64,000 nt of DNA from positions 124,001 through 188,000 of the forward strand of contig NZ_PPHG01000018.1 in assembly GCF_002904295.1 (NCBI RefSeq), written 5' to 3'. Each line of letters begins with the position of its first letter. Positions within the stretch are counted from its first letter, which is position 1. This DNA is from Amycolatopsis sp. CA-128772. GTDB lineage: Bacteria; Actinomycetota; Actinomycetes; Mycobacteriales; Pseudonocardiaceae. Made by a program: the position numbers and the translations under genes. Shown piece after piece: positions 1-9,411 of the stretch. Under the pieces are notes generated by a model, which was not told the DNA's origin, did not search any database, and worked only from the letters and a program-made list of their open reading frames with translations.

Positions 1-1805
1 GGCACGACCCGCGAGATGCGGTCGCGGACCAGGTCGTAGTCGGCCTCGAACGTCCGCCACGGGACGGCGTGCCCCGCGCCGAACAGCTTCTCGGCCAGCC
101 GGCAGACGATGGCGACCTCGGACAGCAGGTGCTCGCTCGCCGGCTTCAGACGCCCGCGCGAGGTGTGCACCTGGGACATCGAGTCCTCGACGGTGACGAA
201 CTGCTCGCCCGAGGCCTGGATGTCCCGTTCGGTGCGGCCGAGCGTCGGCAGGACGAGCGCGGTGCGGCCGTGCACGACGTGCGACCGGTTCAGTTTCGTC
301 GACACGTGCACGGTCAGCGAGCACGACTCGAGCGCCTTCTCGGTCAGCTCGGAGTCCGGTGTGGCCGCCGCGAAGTTGCCGCCGACGGCGAAGAACACCT
401 TGCCGCGGCCGTCGCGCATCGCCCGGATCGCGTCGACGGTGTCGAAGCCGTGCTCGCGCGGGACGTCGATGCCGAACTCGGCGGCGAGGGCGTCCAGGAA
501 GGACTGCGGCATCTTCTCCCAGATGCCCATCGTCCGGTCGCCCTGGACATTCGAGTGCCCGCGCACCGGGCACAGGCCCGCGCCGGGCTTGCCGATCATC
601 CCGCGCATCAGCGCGAGGTTGGCGATTTCGGAGATCGTCGGGACCGCGTGCTTGTGCTGGGTGAGCCCCATCGCCCAGCAGTAGATCGTGCGCGCGGACG
701 ACGCGATCATCCGCGCGACGCGTTCGATCTGCTCGCGCGGCAGGCCGGTCGCGCGCTCGACCGCCGCCCAGTCGATCTCCCGCAGGTGCTTCGCGTAGCC
801 GTCGAAGCCCTCGGTGACCCGCTCGACGAACTCGCGGTCGACGATCGTGCCCGGCGCTTCGGCCTCCCACGCCAGCAGCAGGTGCCCGACGGCCTGGAAC
901 AGCGCGAGGTCGCCGCCGAGCCGGATCTGCGCGAACTCGTCGGCCAGCGGCGTGCCCTTGCCGACGACGCCCCGGACGTTCTGCGGGTTCTTGAACCGCA
1001 TCAGCCCGGCTTCCGGCAGCGGGTTGACGGCGATGATCTTCGCGCCGCGGCCCTTGGCCTCTTCCAGCGCCGAGAGCATCCGCGGGTGGTTGGTGCCCGG
1101 GTTCTGCCCGACGACGACGATCAGGTCCGCCCGGTGGATGTCGGCGAGGCTCACCGAGCCCTTGCCGACGCCGGTGGTCGCCGCCAGCGCCGCACCCGAG
1201 GACTCGTGGCACATGTTGCTGCAGTCCGGGAGGTTGTTCGTGCCGAAGGAACGCACCAGCAGCTGGTAGAGGAACGCGGCCTCGTTGCTGGTGCGGCCGG
1301 AGGTGTAGAAGATCGCCTCGCCGGGGCCGGTCAGCGCCTTGAGCTCGCCCGCGACCAGCTCGAACGCGTCGTCCCAGGAGATCGGCTCGTAGTGCGTCGC
1401 GCCTTCGCGCAACACGAACGGCTCGGTGATCCGGCCCTGCTGGCCCAGCCAGTAGTCGGTCCTGGTCTTCAGCTCCCGGACCGGGTGCCGCGCGAAGAAC
1501 TCGCGGTCCACCCGCCGTTTCGTGGCTTCCTCGGCGACGGCCTTGGCGCCGTTCTCGCAGAACTCGGCCGGCTTGCGCTTCTCGCCGTCGACCTCGCGGG
1601 GTTCCGGCCACGCGCAGCCCGGGCAGTCGAAACCCTCGCGCTGGTTCAGCAGCCGCAGCGCCTTGACGGTCCGGGCGGTGCCCATCTGCTCGACGCTGCG
1701 CGCGAGGGACACGGCGACGCCGGGTATCCCGGCCGCCCAGCCCTTCGGCTTGCCCACCTCGAGGCGGGTTTCGTCCACGTCCTGCGCCGGCGCTTCACGG
1801 GTCAT
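1..1805 (-). CDS. FdhF/YdeP-family molybdopterin oxidoreductase (3' end outside window)
   Basis: The reading frame opens at ATG 1805 and runs leftward with no stop to base 1, so about 601 N-terminal residues are visible and the C-terminus is missing. Near the N-terminus is a C-P-G-C-A-W-P motif (Cys61, Cys64) with another Cys at 83, as in the YdeP/FdhF-like family. Around residues 192-202 the run DCSNMCHESS puts a Cys (199) where E. coli formate dehydrogenase H has selenocysteine. A further stretch, VVVGQNPGTNHPRML, is typical of the bis-MGD-binding fold. Family members are cytoplasmic, soluble bis-molybdopterin guanine dinucleotide oxidoreductases; the substrate is usually unknown and formate is only one possibility. 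The gene starts 42 bp from the stop of the convergently placed group to its right, and no partner subunit is visible. Confidence 0.85.
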   Translation of the reverse strand, partial: MTREAPAQDVDETRLEVGKPKGWAAGIPGVAVSLARSVEQMGTARTVKALRLLNQREGFDCPGCAWPEPREVDGEKRKPAEFCENGAKAVAEEATKRRVDREFFARHPVRELKTRTDYWLGQQGRITEPFVLREGATHYEPISWDDAFELVAGELKALTGPGEAIFYTSGRTSNEAAFLYQLLVRSFGTNNLPDCSNMCHESSGAALAATTGVGKGSVSLADIHRADLIVVVGQNPGTNHPRMLSALEEAKGRGAKIIAVNPLPEAGLMRFKNPQNVRGVVGKGTPLADEFAQIRLGGDLALFQAVGHLLLAWEAEAPGTIVDREFVERVTEGFDGYAKHLREIDWAAVERATGLPREQIERVARMIASSARTIYCWAMGLTQHKHAVPTISEIANLALMRGMIGKPGAGLCPVRGHSNVQGDRTMGIWEKMPQSFLDALAAEFGIDVPREHGFDTVDAIRAMRDGRGKVFFAVGGNFAAATPDSELTEKALESCSLTVHVSTKLNRSHVVHGRTALVLPTLGRTERDIQASGEQFVTVEDSMSQVHTSRGRLKPASEHLLSEVAIVCRLAEKLFGAGHAVPWRTFEADYDLVRDRISRVV

Positions 1806-1847
1806 GCGTTCATCGTGCGCCTCGATGATCGCCAGGCGCCACGAGGG

Positions 1848-3224
1848 TCACGCCTTTCCGGCGCGCAGCCCCCGGTCGGCGACGGTGACGAGCAGCAGCA
1901 GGCCGCTGATGACGACGAGCGCGACGGCCAGCCGGTGCAGGCCCGCGGAGTCCGCGTGCGGGCCGTAGCAGAGGGCGATGAGCGTCGAGGCCACGATCGC
2001 GCCGAGGTACTGGGCGGTGCGGAACAGGCCGCTCGCGGTGCCCATCTGCGCGGCGGGTGCCTCGCGGTAGAGCGTCGTCTGGTTGGCGACGCTGGTCAGG
2101 CCCTGGGCCAGGCCGAACAGCCCGGCGAGGGCGAGCAGCGCGCCCACCCCCGTGCCGTCGTGGACGAGCAGCAGCAGGGCCGAGCCGCCGGCCAGCGCGA
2201 CGGCCACGGTGACCAGCCGCGCCTTGATCCCGGACGCGCGTCCGGAGAAGGCCGCGGCGCAGACGGCGGTGCCCGACATCGGCAGCAGCATCAGCCCGGC
2301 GGCTTCCTCGGACAGCTGCCGGGCGGTCTCCAGCCACTGGACGTAGCCGAACATGATCGCGTAGATGGCCATGAAGCTGAGCGCCTGCCGGAGGTAGGTC
2401 CGCAGGATCGCGCGGTTGGCCGCGAGCATCCGCAGGTCGAGGAAGGGCGCGTCGCGGCGCAGTTCGACGAGGGTGAAGGCGGTCCCGAAGGCGGCGACGA
2501 CGGCCGGCAGCCAGACCTCGGCGCCCGGGTCCATCAGGAAGAACAGGAGCGCGAGCAGGGTCGCGGAGAACAACGCGATGCCGAGCACGTCGATCCGGGT
2601 GGCGGTGCGCTCGCCGCGGTCGTCCTTCGGCACCCACGCCCATGCCAGCACCAGCGACAGCCCGGCGAGCGGGATGTTCACCGCGAAGATCGCGGGCCAG
2701 CCGAACAGGCCGATCAGCACGCCGCCCAGCGTCGGGCCGATCACCATCACCGTCTGCGCGGACATCGACAGCACCGACAGCACGCGGGCGGGCACGCCCT
2801 GGCCGTGTGCTTCGGCGTGGTGGCGCAGGACGGCCATCGCGGCCGGGAACCCGGCGCACGTGCCGAGGCCGAGGACGACCCGCACCCCGGTCAGCCAGCC
2901 GACGGAGAGCGGGATCATCCCCGCGATCCCGGCGACGATCACCAGGCTCGCGCCGCCGAGCAGGACGCGGCGGGCGCCGTGGCGGTCGACCAGCAGACCG
3001 ACCACGGGCTGCCCGACCGCGGTGGCGAGGTAGAGGGCGGAGATGAGCCAGGCGGTCTGGCCGGGGCCGGCGCCGAAGCTCTGCCCGATCGGTACGAGGG
3101 CGACGGCGATGAGCGTGGAGTTGATCGGGTTGAGCACCGCGCCGGCCACCAGCGGGGTGACCAGGCGGGCGCCGAACTTGGCGGGGGCGGTGGCGGTGGT
3201 CGTGGGGAACTCCCTGGTGGTCAG
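1848..3224 (-). CDS. MFS drug-type exporter
   Basis: This is a hydrophobic protein of about 458 residues with roughly 12 membrane segments and the MFS loop motif G-LLVDRHGARR after the second segment. A central charged loop (WVPKDDRGERTATR) separates the two halves. The family exports drugs or metabolites by proton antiport across the cytoplasmic membrane. The start is unusual. No ATG, GTG or TTG lies at the natural N-terminus. The best fit is a CTG at 3224 whose last two bases are shared with the TGA stop of the upstream MarR gene (CTGA). The first conventional in-frame start, GTG at 3149, would remove 25 residues but keep the first membrane segment. It is very likely co-transcribed with, and controlled by, the overlapping MarR regulator. 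Confidence 0.85.
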   Translation of the reverse strand: MTTREFPTTTATAPAKFGARLVTPLVAGAVLNPINSTLIAVALVPIGQSFGAGPGQTAWLISALYLATAVGQPVVGLLVDRHGARRVLLGGASLVIVAGIAGMIPLSVGWLTGVRVVLGLGTCAGFPAAMAVLRHHAEAHGQGVPARVLSVLSMSAQTVMVIGPTLGGVLIGLFGWPAIFAVNIPLAGLSLVLAWAWVPKDDRGERTATRIDVLGIALFSATLLALLFFLMDPGAEVWLPAVVAAFGTAFTLVELRRDAPFLDLRMLAANRAILRTYLRQALSFMAIYAIMFGYVQWLETARQLSEEAAGLMLLPMSGTAVCAAAFSGRASGIKARLVTVAVALAGGSALLLLVHDGTGVGALLALAGLFGLAQGLTSVANQTTLYREAPAAQMGTASGLFRTAQYLGAIVASTLIALCYGPHADSAGLHRLAVALVVISGLLLLVTVADRGLRAGKA

Positions 3225-3664
3225 TGTTCGGCGACGCGCTGCAGCAGCGGCAGGGCGCGGGTGACGACGTCGAGCTCGGCGGGGGACAGCTCGTCCACCA
3301 GCGCTTGGGCCAGCCACTCGTCGCGGTGGTGCTGGATCCCGCGCACGGTGGCGGTGCCGGTGCCGGAGAGGCTGATCACCACCCGCCGCCGGTCGGCCGG
3401 ATCGGGCGTGCGGGCGAGGTAGCCGAGCTCGTCGAGGACCCCGAGGGTGGCGGCCATCGACTGCTGCCGCACGTGCTCGGCCGCGGCCAGCTCGCCCTGC
3501 GTGGCCGGGCCCTCGCGGTGCAGCCGGTGCAGCACGGCGGACTGCGACGGCGTCAGGATCCCGGCGTTGTCGACCTGGCGCAGCCGCCGGTGCAGCTGCC
3601 CGACGACCCCGCGGATCCATCCGGCGCTTTCGGCCACGTGCGGAGGTACTTCGCCCATGCACAC
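3221..3664 (-). CDS. MarR-family transcriptional regulator
   Basis: This 147-residue winged-helix repressor has the MarR core: a recognition region AAAEHVRQQSMAATLGVL (about residues 59-76) followed by a wing with the family signature D-x-R-(R/x)-V (PADRRRVVISL). It probably binds DNA as a dimer and releases it on binding a small phenolic or lipophilic ligand. ATG 3664 gives the longest protein; Met3 at 3658 is also possible. Its stop overlaps the start of the MFS exporter, a common repressor-pump pair, so autoregulation together with the pump is expected. Two palindromes lie directly before the start codon and are the likely operator. Confidence 0.92.
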   Translation of the reverse strand: MCMGEVPPHVAESAGWIRGVVGQLHRRLRQVDNAGILTPSQSAVLHRLHREGPATQGELAAAEHVRQQSMAATLGVLDELGYLARTPDPADRRRVVISLSGTGTATVRGIQHHRDEWLAQALVDELSPAELDVVTRALPLLQRVAEH

Positions 3665-3690
3665 AGTTTAACTGTTCAGTCCAGACTGTG
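3663..3690. promoter_or_regulatory. Tandem palindromic operator before marR
   Basis: Two adjacent perfect inverted repeats sit at the marR start: ACAGTT-T-AACTGT (3663-3675) and CAGTC-CA-GACTG (3677-3688). Their 12-14 bp spacing, AT-rich half sites and overlap with the start region suit a dimeric MarR repressor acting on its own marR-MFS operon. Binding is inferred, not shown. Confidence 0.65.
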
Positions 3691-3702
3691 CATCTGGTGG
3701 GC

Positions 3703-4557
3703 TCAGGTGCGGCAGCGGTGGGCGGTCGGGACCGGGTGGTTCGGGTCGTAGTAGCCGGGCGCGTCCTGGTCGCCGGGGCCCGGGTCGCCGTCGTTCGTGT
3801 AGCCGGGGGCCAGGAAGCCGTCCTCGGCCGCGGCGCAGCCGGCCGACGAAAGCGCGCTTTCGGTGTGGAACGGCCACAGGCCGTTGCCGTAGGACATCCC
3901 GGTGTCGCGGCGGATCAGGAAGCTCTCGTCGACCCGCAGGAAGCTGACGAGGTCGCCCGGGCCGCGCAGCTGCTCCGGGTGCGCGGTGTCGAAGGCGTAG
4001 GCGATGGCGAACTGCGCGTCGATGACCAGCTGGTTCGGCCAGTCGGTCGCGCGCGCGGTGAGGGTGCCGGACGAGCGCGGGCCCTGACCGAGCAGGCGGT
4101 GGCCGTCGGCGATTTTCGTGAGGTGGCTCGCCACGCCGCCCTTCGACGGCTTCTGGGTCAGGTCGGCGCTGAGGGCCGGCCGGGCGTCCATGGCGAACAG
4201 CGCCAGGAAGGGTTGCGGATCGTGCCGGTAGAGCACCGCCGGGTCCAGCCGCGCGGCCGTGATGACCTGCCGGACCTTCGCGTAGGCGGCCGCGACCGCG
4301 TCGGCCTTGAAGGAGCCGATGTCGACGGCGGCCGGCGAGGTGATGCCGTCGAGGCCGGTGCGCCACGTGTCCGCGGGCGTGTGCGCGTACGGGTGCGCCA
4401 GGTCGACGGCCGTCACCCCCGAGAGGCGCGACGAGGAACGGCCGGCGAACACGACCAGGGTGGTCGTGACGGCCAGGATCGCCAGGAAGGCCACGAAGCC
4501 CCACCAGCGGCGGCGTTTCGGCGGCCTACGAGCCTGCTCCGGCTCCATCAGGTCCAC
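3703..4557 (-). CDS. Conserved hypothetical membrane-anchored protein
   Basis: The product is 284 residues. A proline- and arginine-rich N-terminus (RRPPKRRRWWG) precedes a single membrane segment at about residues 20-40 (FVAFLAILAVTTTLVVFAG), and the remaining 240 residues are predicted to lie outside the cell. The exported part has no motif I recognise; its C-terminus is rich in Gly, Asp and Pro (DGDPGPGDQDAPGYYDPNHP) and has two cysteines near the end that could form a disulfide. It starts at ATG 4557 and is followed by the divergent marR operator. The function is unknown. Confidence 0.75.
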   Translation of the reverse strand: MDLMEPEQARRPPKRRRWWGFVAFLAILAVTTTLVVFAGRSSSRLSGVTAVDLAHPYAHTPADTWRTGLDGITSPAAVDIGSFKADAVAAAYAKVRQVITAARLDPAVLYRHDPQPFLALFAMDARPALSADLTQKPSKGGVASHLTKIADGHRLLGQGPRSSGTLTARATDWPNQLVIDAQFAIAYAFDTAHPEQLRGPGDLVSFLRVDESFLIRRDTGMSYGNGLWPFHTESALSSAGCAAAEDGFLAPGYTNDGDPGPGDQDAPGYYDPNHPVPTAHRCRT

Positions 4558-4607
4558 GTAAGTCCCCCCAAGGTCGACGAATGATCATCGACGGCGGGGG
4601 ACGGGCG

Positions 4608-4901
4608 TTACCCGAAGTAGGTGAACTCGTTGACGCCGGCGCCCTGGAGCTGGTGCACGATGACCGCCGCGGCGACCAGGGCGATCACGATGAGCAGGGC
4701 CAGCACGCCCGGCCAGCGGCTGTGCCCGGGCTGCCGGACCCCGCCCGTGCGGCGCTCGCGCTTGCGGCGCTTCTTGAGGTCCTTCTTCGCGCCCAGCCAG
4801 GCGTCCCGTTCGGCGTACTTCTGCCAGTCGGGGTTCATCAGGTCCGGGTGCGTTTCGAGGCGCCGGTCGTCCGGATCCTGCGGCTGCCGAGGCTCTGCCA
4901 T
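4608..4901 (-). CDS. Small conserved membrane protein, divergent from valS
   Basis: This 97-residue protein has a soluble N-terminal half with the run [20 protein letters not shown] and a very basic stretch ([12 protein letters not shown]). One membrane segment follows (about residues 66-88, [18 protein letters not shown]) and then a short external tail. I place the start at ATG 4901 because an upstream extension would run into the valS promoter. It lies 56 bp from valS in divergent orientation, so the two share a control region. The role is not known. Confidence 0.75.
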   Translation of the reverse strand: MAEPRQPQDPDDRRLETHPDLMNPDWQKYAERDAWLGAKKDLKKRRKRERRTGGVRQPGHSRWPGVLALLIVIALVAAAVIVHQLQGAGVNEFTYFG

Positions 4902-4957
4902 CCCGAGTGCCTTCCCCCTGGGTGACCCGCCGTGACGGGTTCGTAGACTTGTCCATT

Positions 4958-7579
4958 GTGACCGAGAACGCTCCGCAGCAGACCACCGACCTTCCGGGTG
5001 CCTGGGACCCGGCCGCCGAGGAAGCACCGATGTACGACCGCTGGGTAGCGGCCGGGTACTTCACGGCCGACGCCTCGTCGGGGAAGCCGCCGTTCTCGAT
5101 CGTACTGCCGCCACCGAACGTCACCGGCTCGCTGCACATGGGCCACGCCCTCAACCACACGCTGATGGACGCGATGAGCCGCCGCCGTCGCATGCAGGGC
5201 TACGAGGTGCTGTGGCTGCCGGGCATGGACCACGCCGGCATCGCGACGCAGAACGTGGTCGAGCGGCAGCTGGCCGGCGAGGGCCTTTCGCGCCACGACC
5301 TGGGCCGCGAGAAGTTCGTCGAGCGCGTCTGGGAGTGGAAGGCCGAGTACGGCGGCAAGATCCTCGGCCAGATGAAGCGCCTCGGCGACGGCGTCGACTG
5401 GTCGCGTGAGCGCTTCACCATGGACGAGAACCTGTCGAAGGCCGTCCAGACGGTGTTCAAGAACTTCTTCGACGAGGGCCTGATCTACCGGGCCGAGCGG
5501 ATCATCAACTGGTGCCCGCGCTGCCAGACGGCGCTGTCGGACATCGAGGTCGACCACAACGACGACGACGGCGAACTCGTGTCGATCCGTTACGGCGACG
5601 GCGACAACGCCATCGTGGTCGCGACGACTCGCGCCGAGACGATGCTGGGCGACACCGCGGTCGCCGTCCACCCGGACGACGAGCGGTACGCGCACCTGGT
5701 CGGCACCGAGGTCGAGCTGCCGCTGACCGGCCGCCGCATCCCGATCGTGGCCGACAAGCACGTCGACCCGGAGTTCGGCACCGGTGCGGTGAAGGTCACC
5801 CCGGCGCACGACCCGAACGACTTCGAGATCGGCCGCCGCCACGACCTGCCGATGCTGACGATCATGAACGAGCGCGCGGAGATCACCGCGCCGGGCCCGT
5901 TCGAGGGCCTCGACCGCTTCGAGGCGCGCCCGGCGGTCGTCGCCGCGCTGCGGGAGGCCGGCCGGATCGTCGCCGAGAAGCGGCCGTACGTGCACGCGGT
6001 CGGGCACTGCTCGCGCTGCGACACGGTGGTGGAGCCGCGGCTGTCGCTGCAGTGGTGGGTCAAGGTCGAGGAGCTGGCCAAGCTGGCGGGCGACGCGGTC
6101 CGCGACGGCCGGACCAAGATCCACCCGCCGGAGCTGGGCAAGCGCTACTTCGACTGGGTCGACAACATGCACGACTGGACGATCTCGCGCCAGCTGTGGT
6201 GGGGCCACCGCATCCCGGTGTACTACGGCCCGGACGGTGAAGTGGTGTGCGTCGGCCCGGACGAGCAGCCGCCGTCGGGCGAGGGCTGGACGCAGGACCC
6301 GGACGTGCTGGACACGTGGTTCTCGTCGGGCCTGTGGCCGATGTCGACGCTCGGGTGGCCTTCGTCGTCGGACGACCTGGCCAAGTTCTATCCGACGAGC
6401 GTGTTGTCGACCGGCTACGACATCCTGTTCTTCTGGGTGGTCCGGATGATGATGTTCGGCGTGCACCAGATGGACGGGAAGCAGCCGTTCGACCACGTGT
6501 ACCTGCACGGCCTGATCCGCGACGCGCAGGGCAAGAAGATGTCGAAGTCCCGCGGCAACGTGATCGACCCCCTGGAGTGGATGGACGCGTACGGCGCGGA
6601 CGCGACCAGGTTCACCCTGGCCCGCGGCGCGAATCCGGGCGCGGACATGGCCCTGGCCGACGAGTGGGCGGCGGGTTCCCGCAACTTCTGCACGAAGCTG
6701 TGGAACGCGACGAAGTTCGCGATGATGAACGGGGCTTCGGTCGCCGATCCGCTGCCGGCTGCTGCTTCGCTGACCGAAGCTGATCGCTGGATCCTGGGCC
6801 GCCTGGGCGCGCTGGTGTCCGAAGTGGACGGCCTGTTCGAGGACTTCCAGTTCGCGAAGGTGGCGGGCGCGCTCTACCAGTTCACCTGGAACGAGCTGTG
6901 CGACTGGTACCTGGAGCTGGCGAAGGTCCAGCTGTACCAGGGCGATGCGGCCCGGGTGGCCGCTACCCGGTCGGTGCTGGGCCACGTGCTGGACACGGTC
7001 CTGCGGCTGCTGCACCCGTTCATCCCGTTCATCACGGAGAAGCTCTGGACGGCGCTGACCGGCGGTTCGTCGTTGGTGATCGCCGCTTGGCCGTCGCCGT
7101 TCGAGGGCTACGCGGACGCGGCGGCCGACGCCCGGATCGCGGACGTCCAGAAGCTGGTGACGGAGATCCGCAGGTTCCGGGCGGACCAGGGCCTGAAGCC
7201 GGGCCAGAAGGTGGCGGCCCGCCTGCAGGGGTACGCGGACGGCCACGAACCGGCGATCCGGTCACTGGTCCGCCTGACGGAGCCGGCTCCCGAGTTCGCG
7301 GCGAGCGCGTCCCTGGAGGTGGCCCTGACGGACGGCGTGGTGACGGTGGAGCTGGACCTGTCGGGCACGGTCGACGTGGCGGCGGAGCGCAAGAGGCTGG
7401 AGAAGGACCTGGCGGCGGCCCAGAAGGAACTGACCCAGACGGAGGCGAAGCTGGGCAACGAGGCGTTCATCGCGAAGGCCCCGGAGCAGGTGGTGGCGAA
7501 GATCCAGCTCCGCAAGGAGACGGCGTCGGCGGACATCGACCGCATCACGTCCCGGCTGGCGGCGCTGCCGGCTTCCTGA
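4958..7579 (+). CDS. valS: Valyl-tRNA synthetase
   Basis: This is a class Ia aminoacyl-tRNA synthetase that charges tRNA-Val with valine and edits mischarged threonine. At 873 residues it has normal length. The HIGH motif is at about residues 60-63 (SLHMGHAL, just after PPPNVTG). The CP1 editing domain contains the [10 protein letters not shown] signature, KMSKS is intact near residue 527 ([10 protein letters not shown]), and the C-terminal arm (about 805-873) is a coiled coil rich in Lys, Glu and Ala that contacts the tRNA. I chose GTG 4958 because the sequence after it ([17 protein letters not shown]) matches synthetase N-termini, whereas the upstream in-frame ATG lies in the promoter. A strong hairpin terminator follows. 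Confidence 0.97.
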   Translation: MTENAPQQTTDLPGAWDPAAEEAPMYDRWVAAGYFTADASSGKPPFSIVLPPPNVTGSLHMGHALNHTLMDAMSRRRRMQGYEVLWLPGMDHAGIATQNVVERQLAGEGLSRHDLGREKFVERVWEWKAEYGGKILGQMKRLGDGVDWSRERFTMDENLSKAVQTVFKNFFDEGLIYRAERIINWCPRCQTALSDIEVDHNDDDGELVSIRYGDGDNAIVVATTRAETMLGDTAVAVHPDDERYAHLVGTEVELPLTGRRIPIVADKHVDPEFGTGAVKVTPAHDPNDFEIGRRHDLPMLTIMNERAEITAPGPFEGLDRFEARPAVVAALREAGRIVAEKRPYVHAVGHCSRCDTVVEPRLSLQWWVKVEELAKLAGDAVRDGRTKIHPPELGKRYFDWVDNMHDWTISRQLWWGHRIPVYYGPDGEVVCVGPDEQPPSGEGWTQDPDVLDTWFSSGLWPMSTLGWPSSSDDLAKFYPTSVLSTGYDILFFWVVRMMMFGVHQMDGKQPFDHVYLHGLIRDAQGKKMSKSRGNVIDPLEWMDAYGADATRFTLARGANPGADMALADEWAAGSRNFCTKLWNATKFAMMNGASVADPLPAAASLTEADRWILGRLGALVSEVDGLFEDFQFAKVAGALYQFTWNELCDWYLELAKVQLYQGDAARVAATRSVLGHVLDTVLRLLHPFIPFITEKLWTALTGGSSLVIAAWPSPFEGYADAAADARIADVQKLVTEIRRFRADQGLKPGQKVAARLQGYADGHEPAIRSLVRLTEPAPEFAASASLEVALTDGVVTVELDLSGTVDVAAERKRLEKDLAAAQKELTQTEAKLGNEAFIAKAPEQVVAKIQLRKETASADIDRITSRLAALPAS

Positions 7580-7593
7580 GGTCCCTCGACTGA

Positions 7594-7628
7594 GCCCGGC
7601 ACTCCGCCGTTGTGGAGTGCCGGGCTTT
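7594..7628 (+). terminator. Hairpin terminator after valS
   Basis: A perfect 12-bp stem (GCCCGGCACTCC with GGAGTGCCGGGC, 7594-7605 and 7614-7625) closes an 8-nt loop and is followed by TTT. It lies 15 nt past the valS stop and can also serve the convergent LysR gene. Confidence 0.85.
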
Positions 7629-7665
7629 GTCGTACCCCTCGGGTAGCGTGGAAATCGGGGGCTGC

Positions 7666-8550
7666 TCAGCCGGCTTCGACCGTCCGTGCCGCCTCGATCA
7701 ACGCCACCACCTCCGGCGTCACCCGCCGGTCCGACGACGTGGCCAGGTACGTCGGCATCCGCGGGGTCGGGTCCCGCAGCGGCCGGAACGCCACGCCCGG
7801 CACCGGCAGCAGGTTTGCGTGCGCCCGGTAGAACACCGTCCAGTGTGGACGGCCGAACCCCAGTGTCCCCAACGTGTCCTGTGCCGTCGTGAACTCCTTG
7901 CCGAGCACCGGCTCGAACCCCGCCTCCCGGCAGCACGAAACGACCAGGTCGTACAACGGCTGGTTCCGCGCAGGCGGGCTCAACCGCACCGGAAGCGAAG
8001 CCAGCGAGGCGAACGGAACGACCGCCGAAGCAGCCAGCGGGTGCGAGGCCGGCAGCGCCACCAGCACCTCGTCCGTCCACAACGGCGTCAGGTCCAGCCC
8101 CGAAGCCGGCCACGAACCCCGCACGATCGTCGCGTCCAACGAGCCGTCGCGGACACGCTGGAGCCGTTGCAGAGTCGGCGCGTGGAGCAGCTCCAGCGAA
8201 ACCGACGGGGCCAGCCGGGCGAAGGCGCTCAGCAGGACGTCCAGCCGGTCGCCCAGGCCTTCGCTCGTGCCCAACCGGAGCAGGCGGACGTCGCGGAAGT
8301 CCGCCACCGAGTCCGCCGCCCGGTCCGCCGCCGCCAGGACCGCGCGCGCGTGCGGGAGGAACCGGCTGCCCGCCTCGGTGAGGACCACCGACCGCGTCGT
8401 GCGCGAAAACAACGACACGCCCAGGGCCCGCTCCAGCCGCCGGATCTGCTGGCTCACCGCCGGCTGGACGATGTGCAGGCGCTCCGCCGCGCGGCCGAAG
8501 TGCAGCTCCTCCGCCACCGTCACGAAGTACCGAAGCTGACGCAGCTCCAA
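7666..8550 (-). CDS. LysR-family transcriptional regulator
   Basis: At 294 residues this has the usual LTTR length. The N-terminal winged helix-turn-helix (about 1-60) has the standard pattern FGRAAERLHIVQPAVSQQIRRLE, followed by a linker helix. The C-terminal periplasmic-binding-like effector domain includes the typical LVALPASHPLA stretch. It is transcribed divergently from two alpha/beta hydrolase genes, with a T-N11-A motif in between, so it probably activates those genes in response to their substrate or product and represses itself. The effector is unknown. Confidence 0.93.
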   Translation of the reverse strand: MELRQLRYFVTVAEELHFGRAAERLHIVQPAVSQQIRRLERALGVSLFSRTTRSVVLTEAGSRFLPHARAVLAAADRAADSVADFRDVRLLRLGTSEGLGDRLDVLLSAFARLAPSVSLELLHAPTLQRLQRVRDGSLDATIVRGSWPASGLDLTPLWTDEVLVALPASHPLAASAVVPFASLASLPVRLSPPARNQPLYDLVVSCCREAGFEPVLGKEFTTAQDTLGTLGFGRPHWTVFYRAHANLLPVPGVAFRPLRDPTPRMPTYLATSSDRRVTPEVVALIEAARTVEAG

Positions 8551-8564
8551 CGCCGCCCCCGTTC

Positions 8565-8579
8565 ATCAGGATCCGTGAT
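8565..8579. promoter_or_regulatory. LysR-type binding site (T-N11-A)
   Basis: The dyad ATCA-N7-TGAT (8565-8579) contains the LTTR T-N11-A pattern (T8566 to A8578). It lies 15 bp before the lysR start and about 60 bp before the divergent hydrolase start, the classical position for an LTTR recognition site. Confidence 0.5.
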
Positions 8580-8636
8580 CAGTGTAGGAGCCGACTGCTC
8601 ATCGAAACGCGGGAAGCCGCGCAGCAAGCTCGAGCT

Positions 8637-9398
8637 ATGCCCTTCTTGGAAGTCGACGACACCCGCCTCCACTACGAAGACGCCGGCACCGGTCCCGCCC
8701 TGCTGTTCGTGCACGGCTGGGGCACCAGCGGCCGCGTCTGGCAGTCGTGCCTGCCCGATCTCGTGCGTGACCACCGTGTCGTCACCCTCGACTGGCGCGG
8801 GTGCGGCCGCTCCGACCACCCCGCCGCCGGCAACACCATCGCCCGGATCGCCGCCGACCTGGCCACCGTGATCGAGACGCTCGAGATCAGGCCCACCGTC
8901 GTCGGGTCGAGCATCGGCGGCGTTTTCGCCACCGAACTCGCGCTCGCGCGCCCCGGTCTCGTCGGCCACGTCGTCGCGGTCGACAGCCCGGGACACTGGC
9001 CCAGCACCGGCATGCTCGAAAAGGTCCAGGACCTGCGGCAGCGGCTCGTCGACGACCGGGCCGGCACCCTCGGGAGCTGGGTGCCGAACTGGTTCGCCCC
9101 GGGCGCCGCGCGCGGGCTCGTCGACTGGACCGTCCGGCAGCTGCTCGACTCCGGCGTCTACATCGACGCCCTGTTCACCGAGTGCACCACCTACGACCCC
9201 CGGCCGCGGCTCAAGGACCTGAAGACCCCGATCACCTACCTGCACGGCGAGCTCGACGCCGAAATCCCCCTCGATGTGCCGCGCAGCTGCGCCGCCGAGA
9301 CACCCGGTGCCCGCGTGCACGTCTTCGCCGGCTGCGGTCACCTCCCGCACCAGGAAAACCCGCGCGCGTTCACCGCCGCCCTCCGCGAAATCGCCTGA
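8637..9398 (+). CDS. Alpha/beta hydrolase
   Basis: This 253-residue alpha/beta-fold hydrolase has the oxyanion-hole HGWG motif near residue 30, a nucleophile elbow G-S-S-I-G-G at about 91-96 (Ser93), a likely acid in GELDAEIP and a catalytic His in GCGHLPHQE. This is the complete triad of esterases, lactonases and C-C hydrolases; the substrate cannot be deduced. It is the first gene of a two-hydrolase operon divergent from a LysR regulator. Confidence 0.9.
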   Translation: MPFLEVDDTRLHYEDAGTGPALLFVHGWGTSGRVWQSCLPDLVRDHRVVTLDWRGCGRSDHPAAGNTIARIAADLATVIETLEIRPTVVGSSIGGVFATELALARPGLVGHVVAVDSPGHWPSTGMLEKVQDLRQRLVDDRAGTLGSWVPNWFAPGAARGLVDWTVRQLLDSGVYIDALFTECTTYDPRPRLKDLKTPITYLHGELDAEIPLDVPRSCAAETPGARVHVFAGCGHLPHQENPRAFTAALREIA

Positions 9399-9411
9399 AG
9401 GAGCACGACGA

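Noticed and set aside
69..3422. A 1117-residue open frame on the + strand
   Set aside because: It runs antisense through the molybdopterin oxidoreductase, MFS and MarR genes. Its sequence is Arg/Ala/Gly/Asp-rich without motifs, as expected for shadow frames in very GC-rich DNA.
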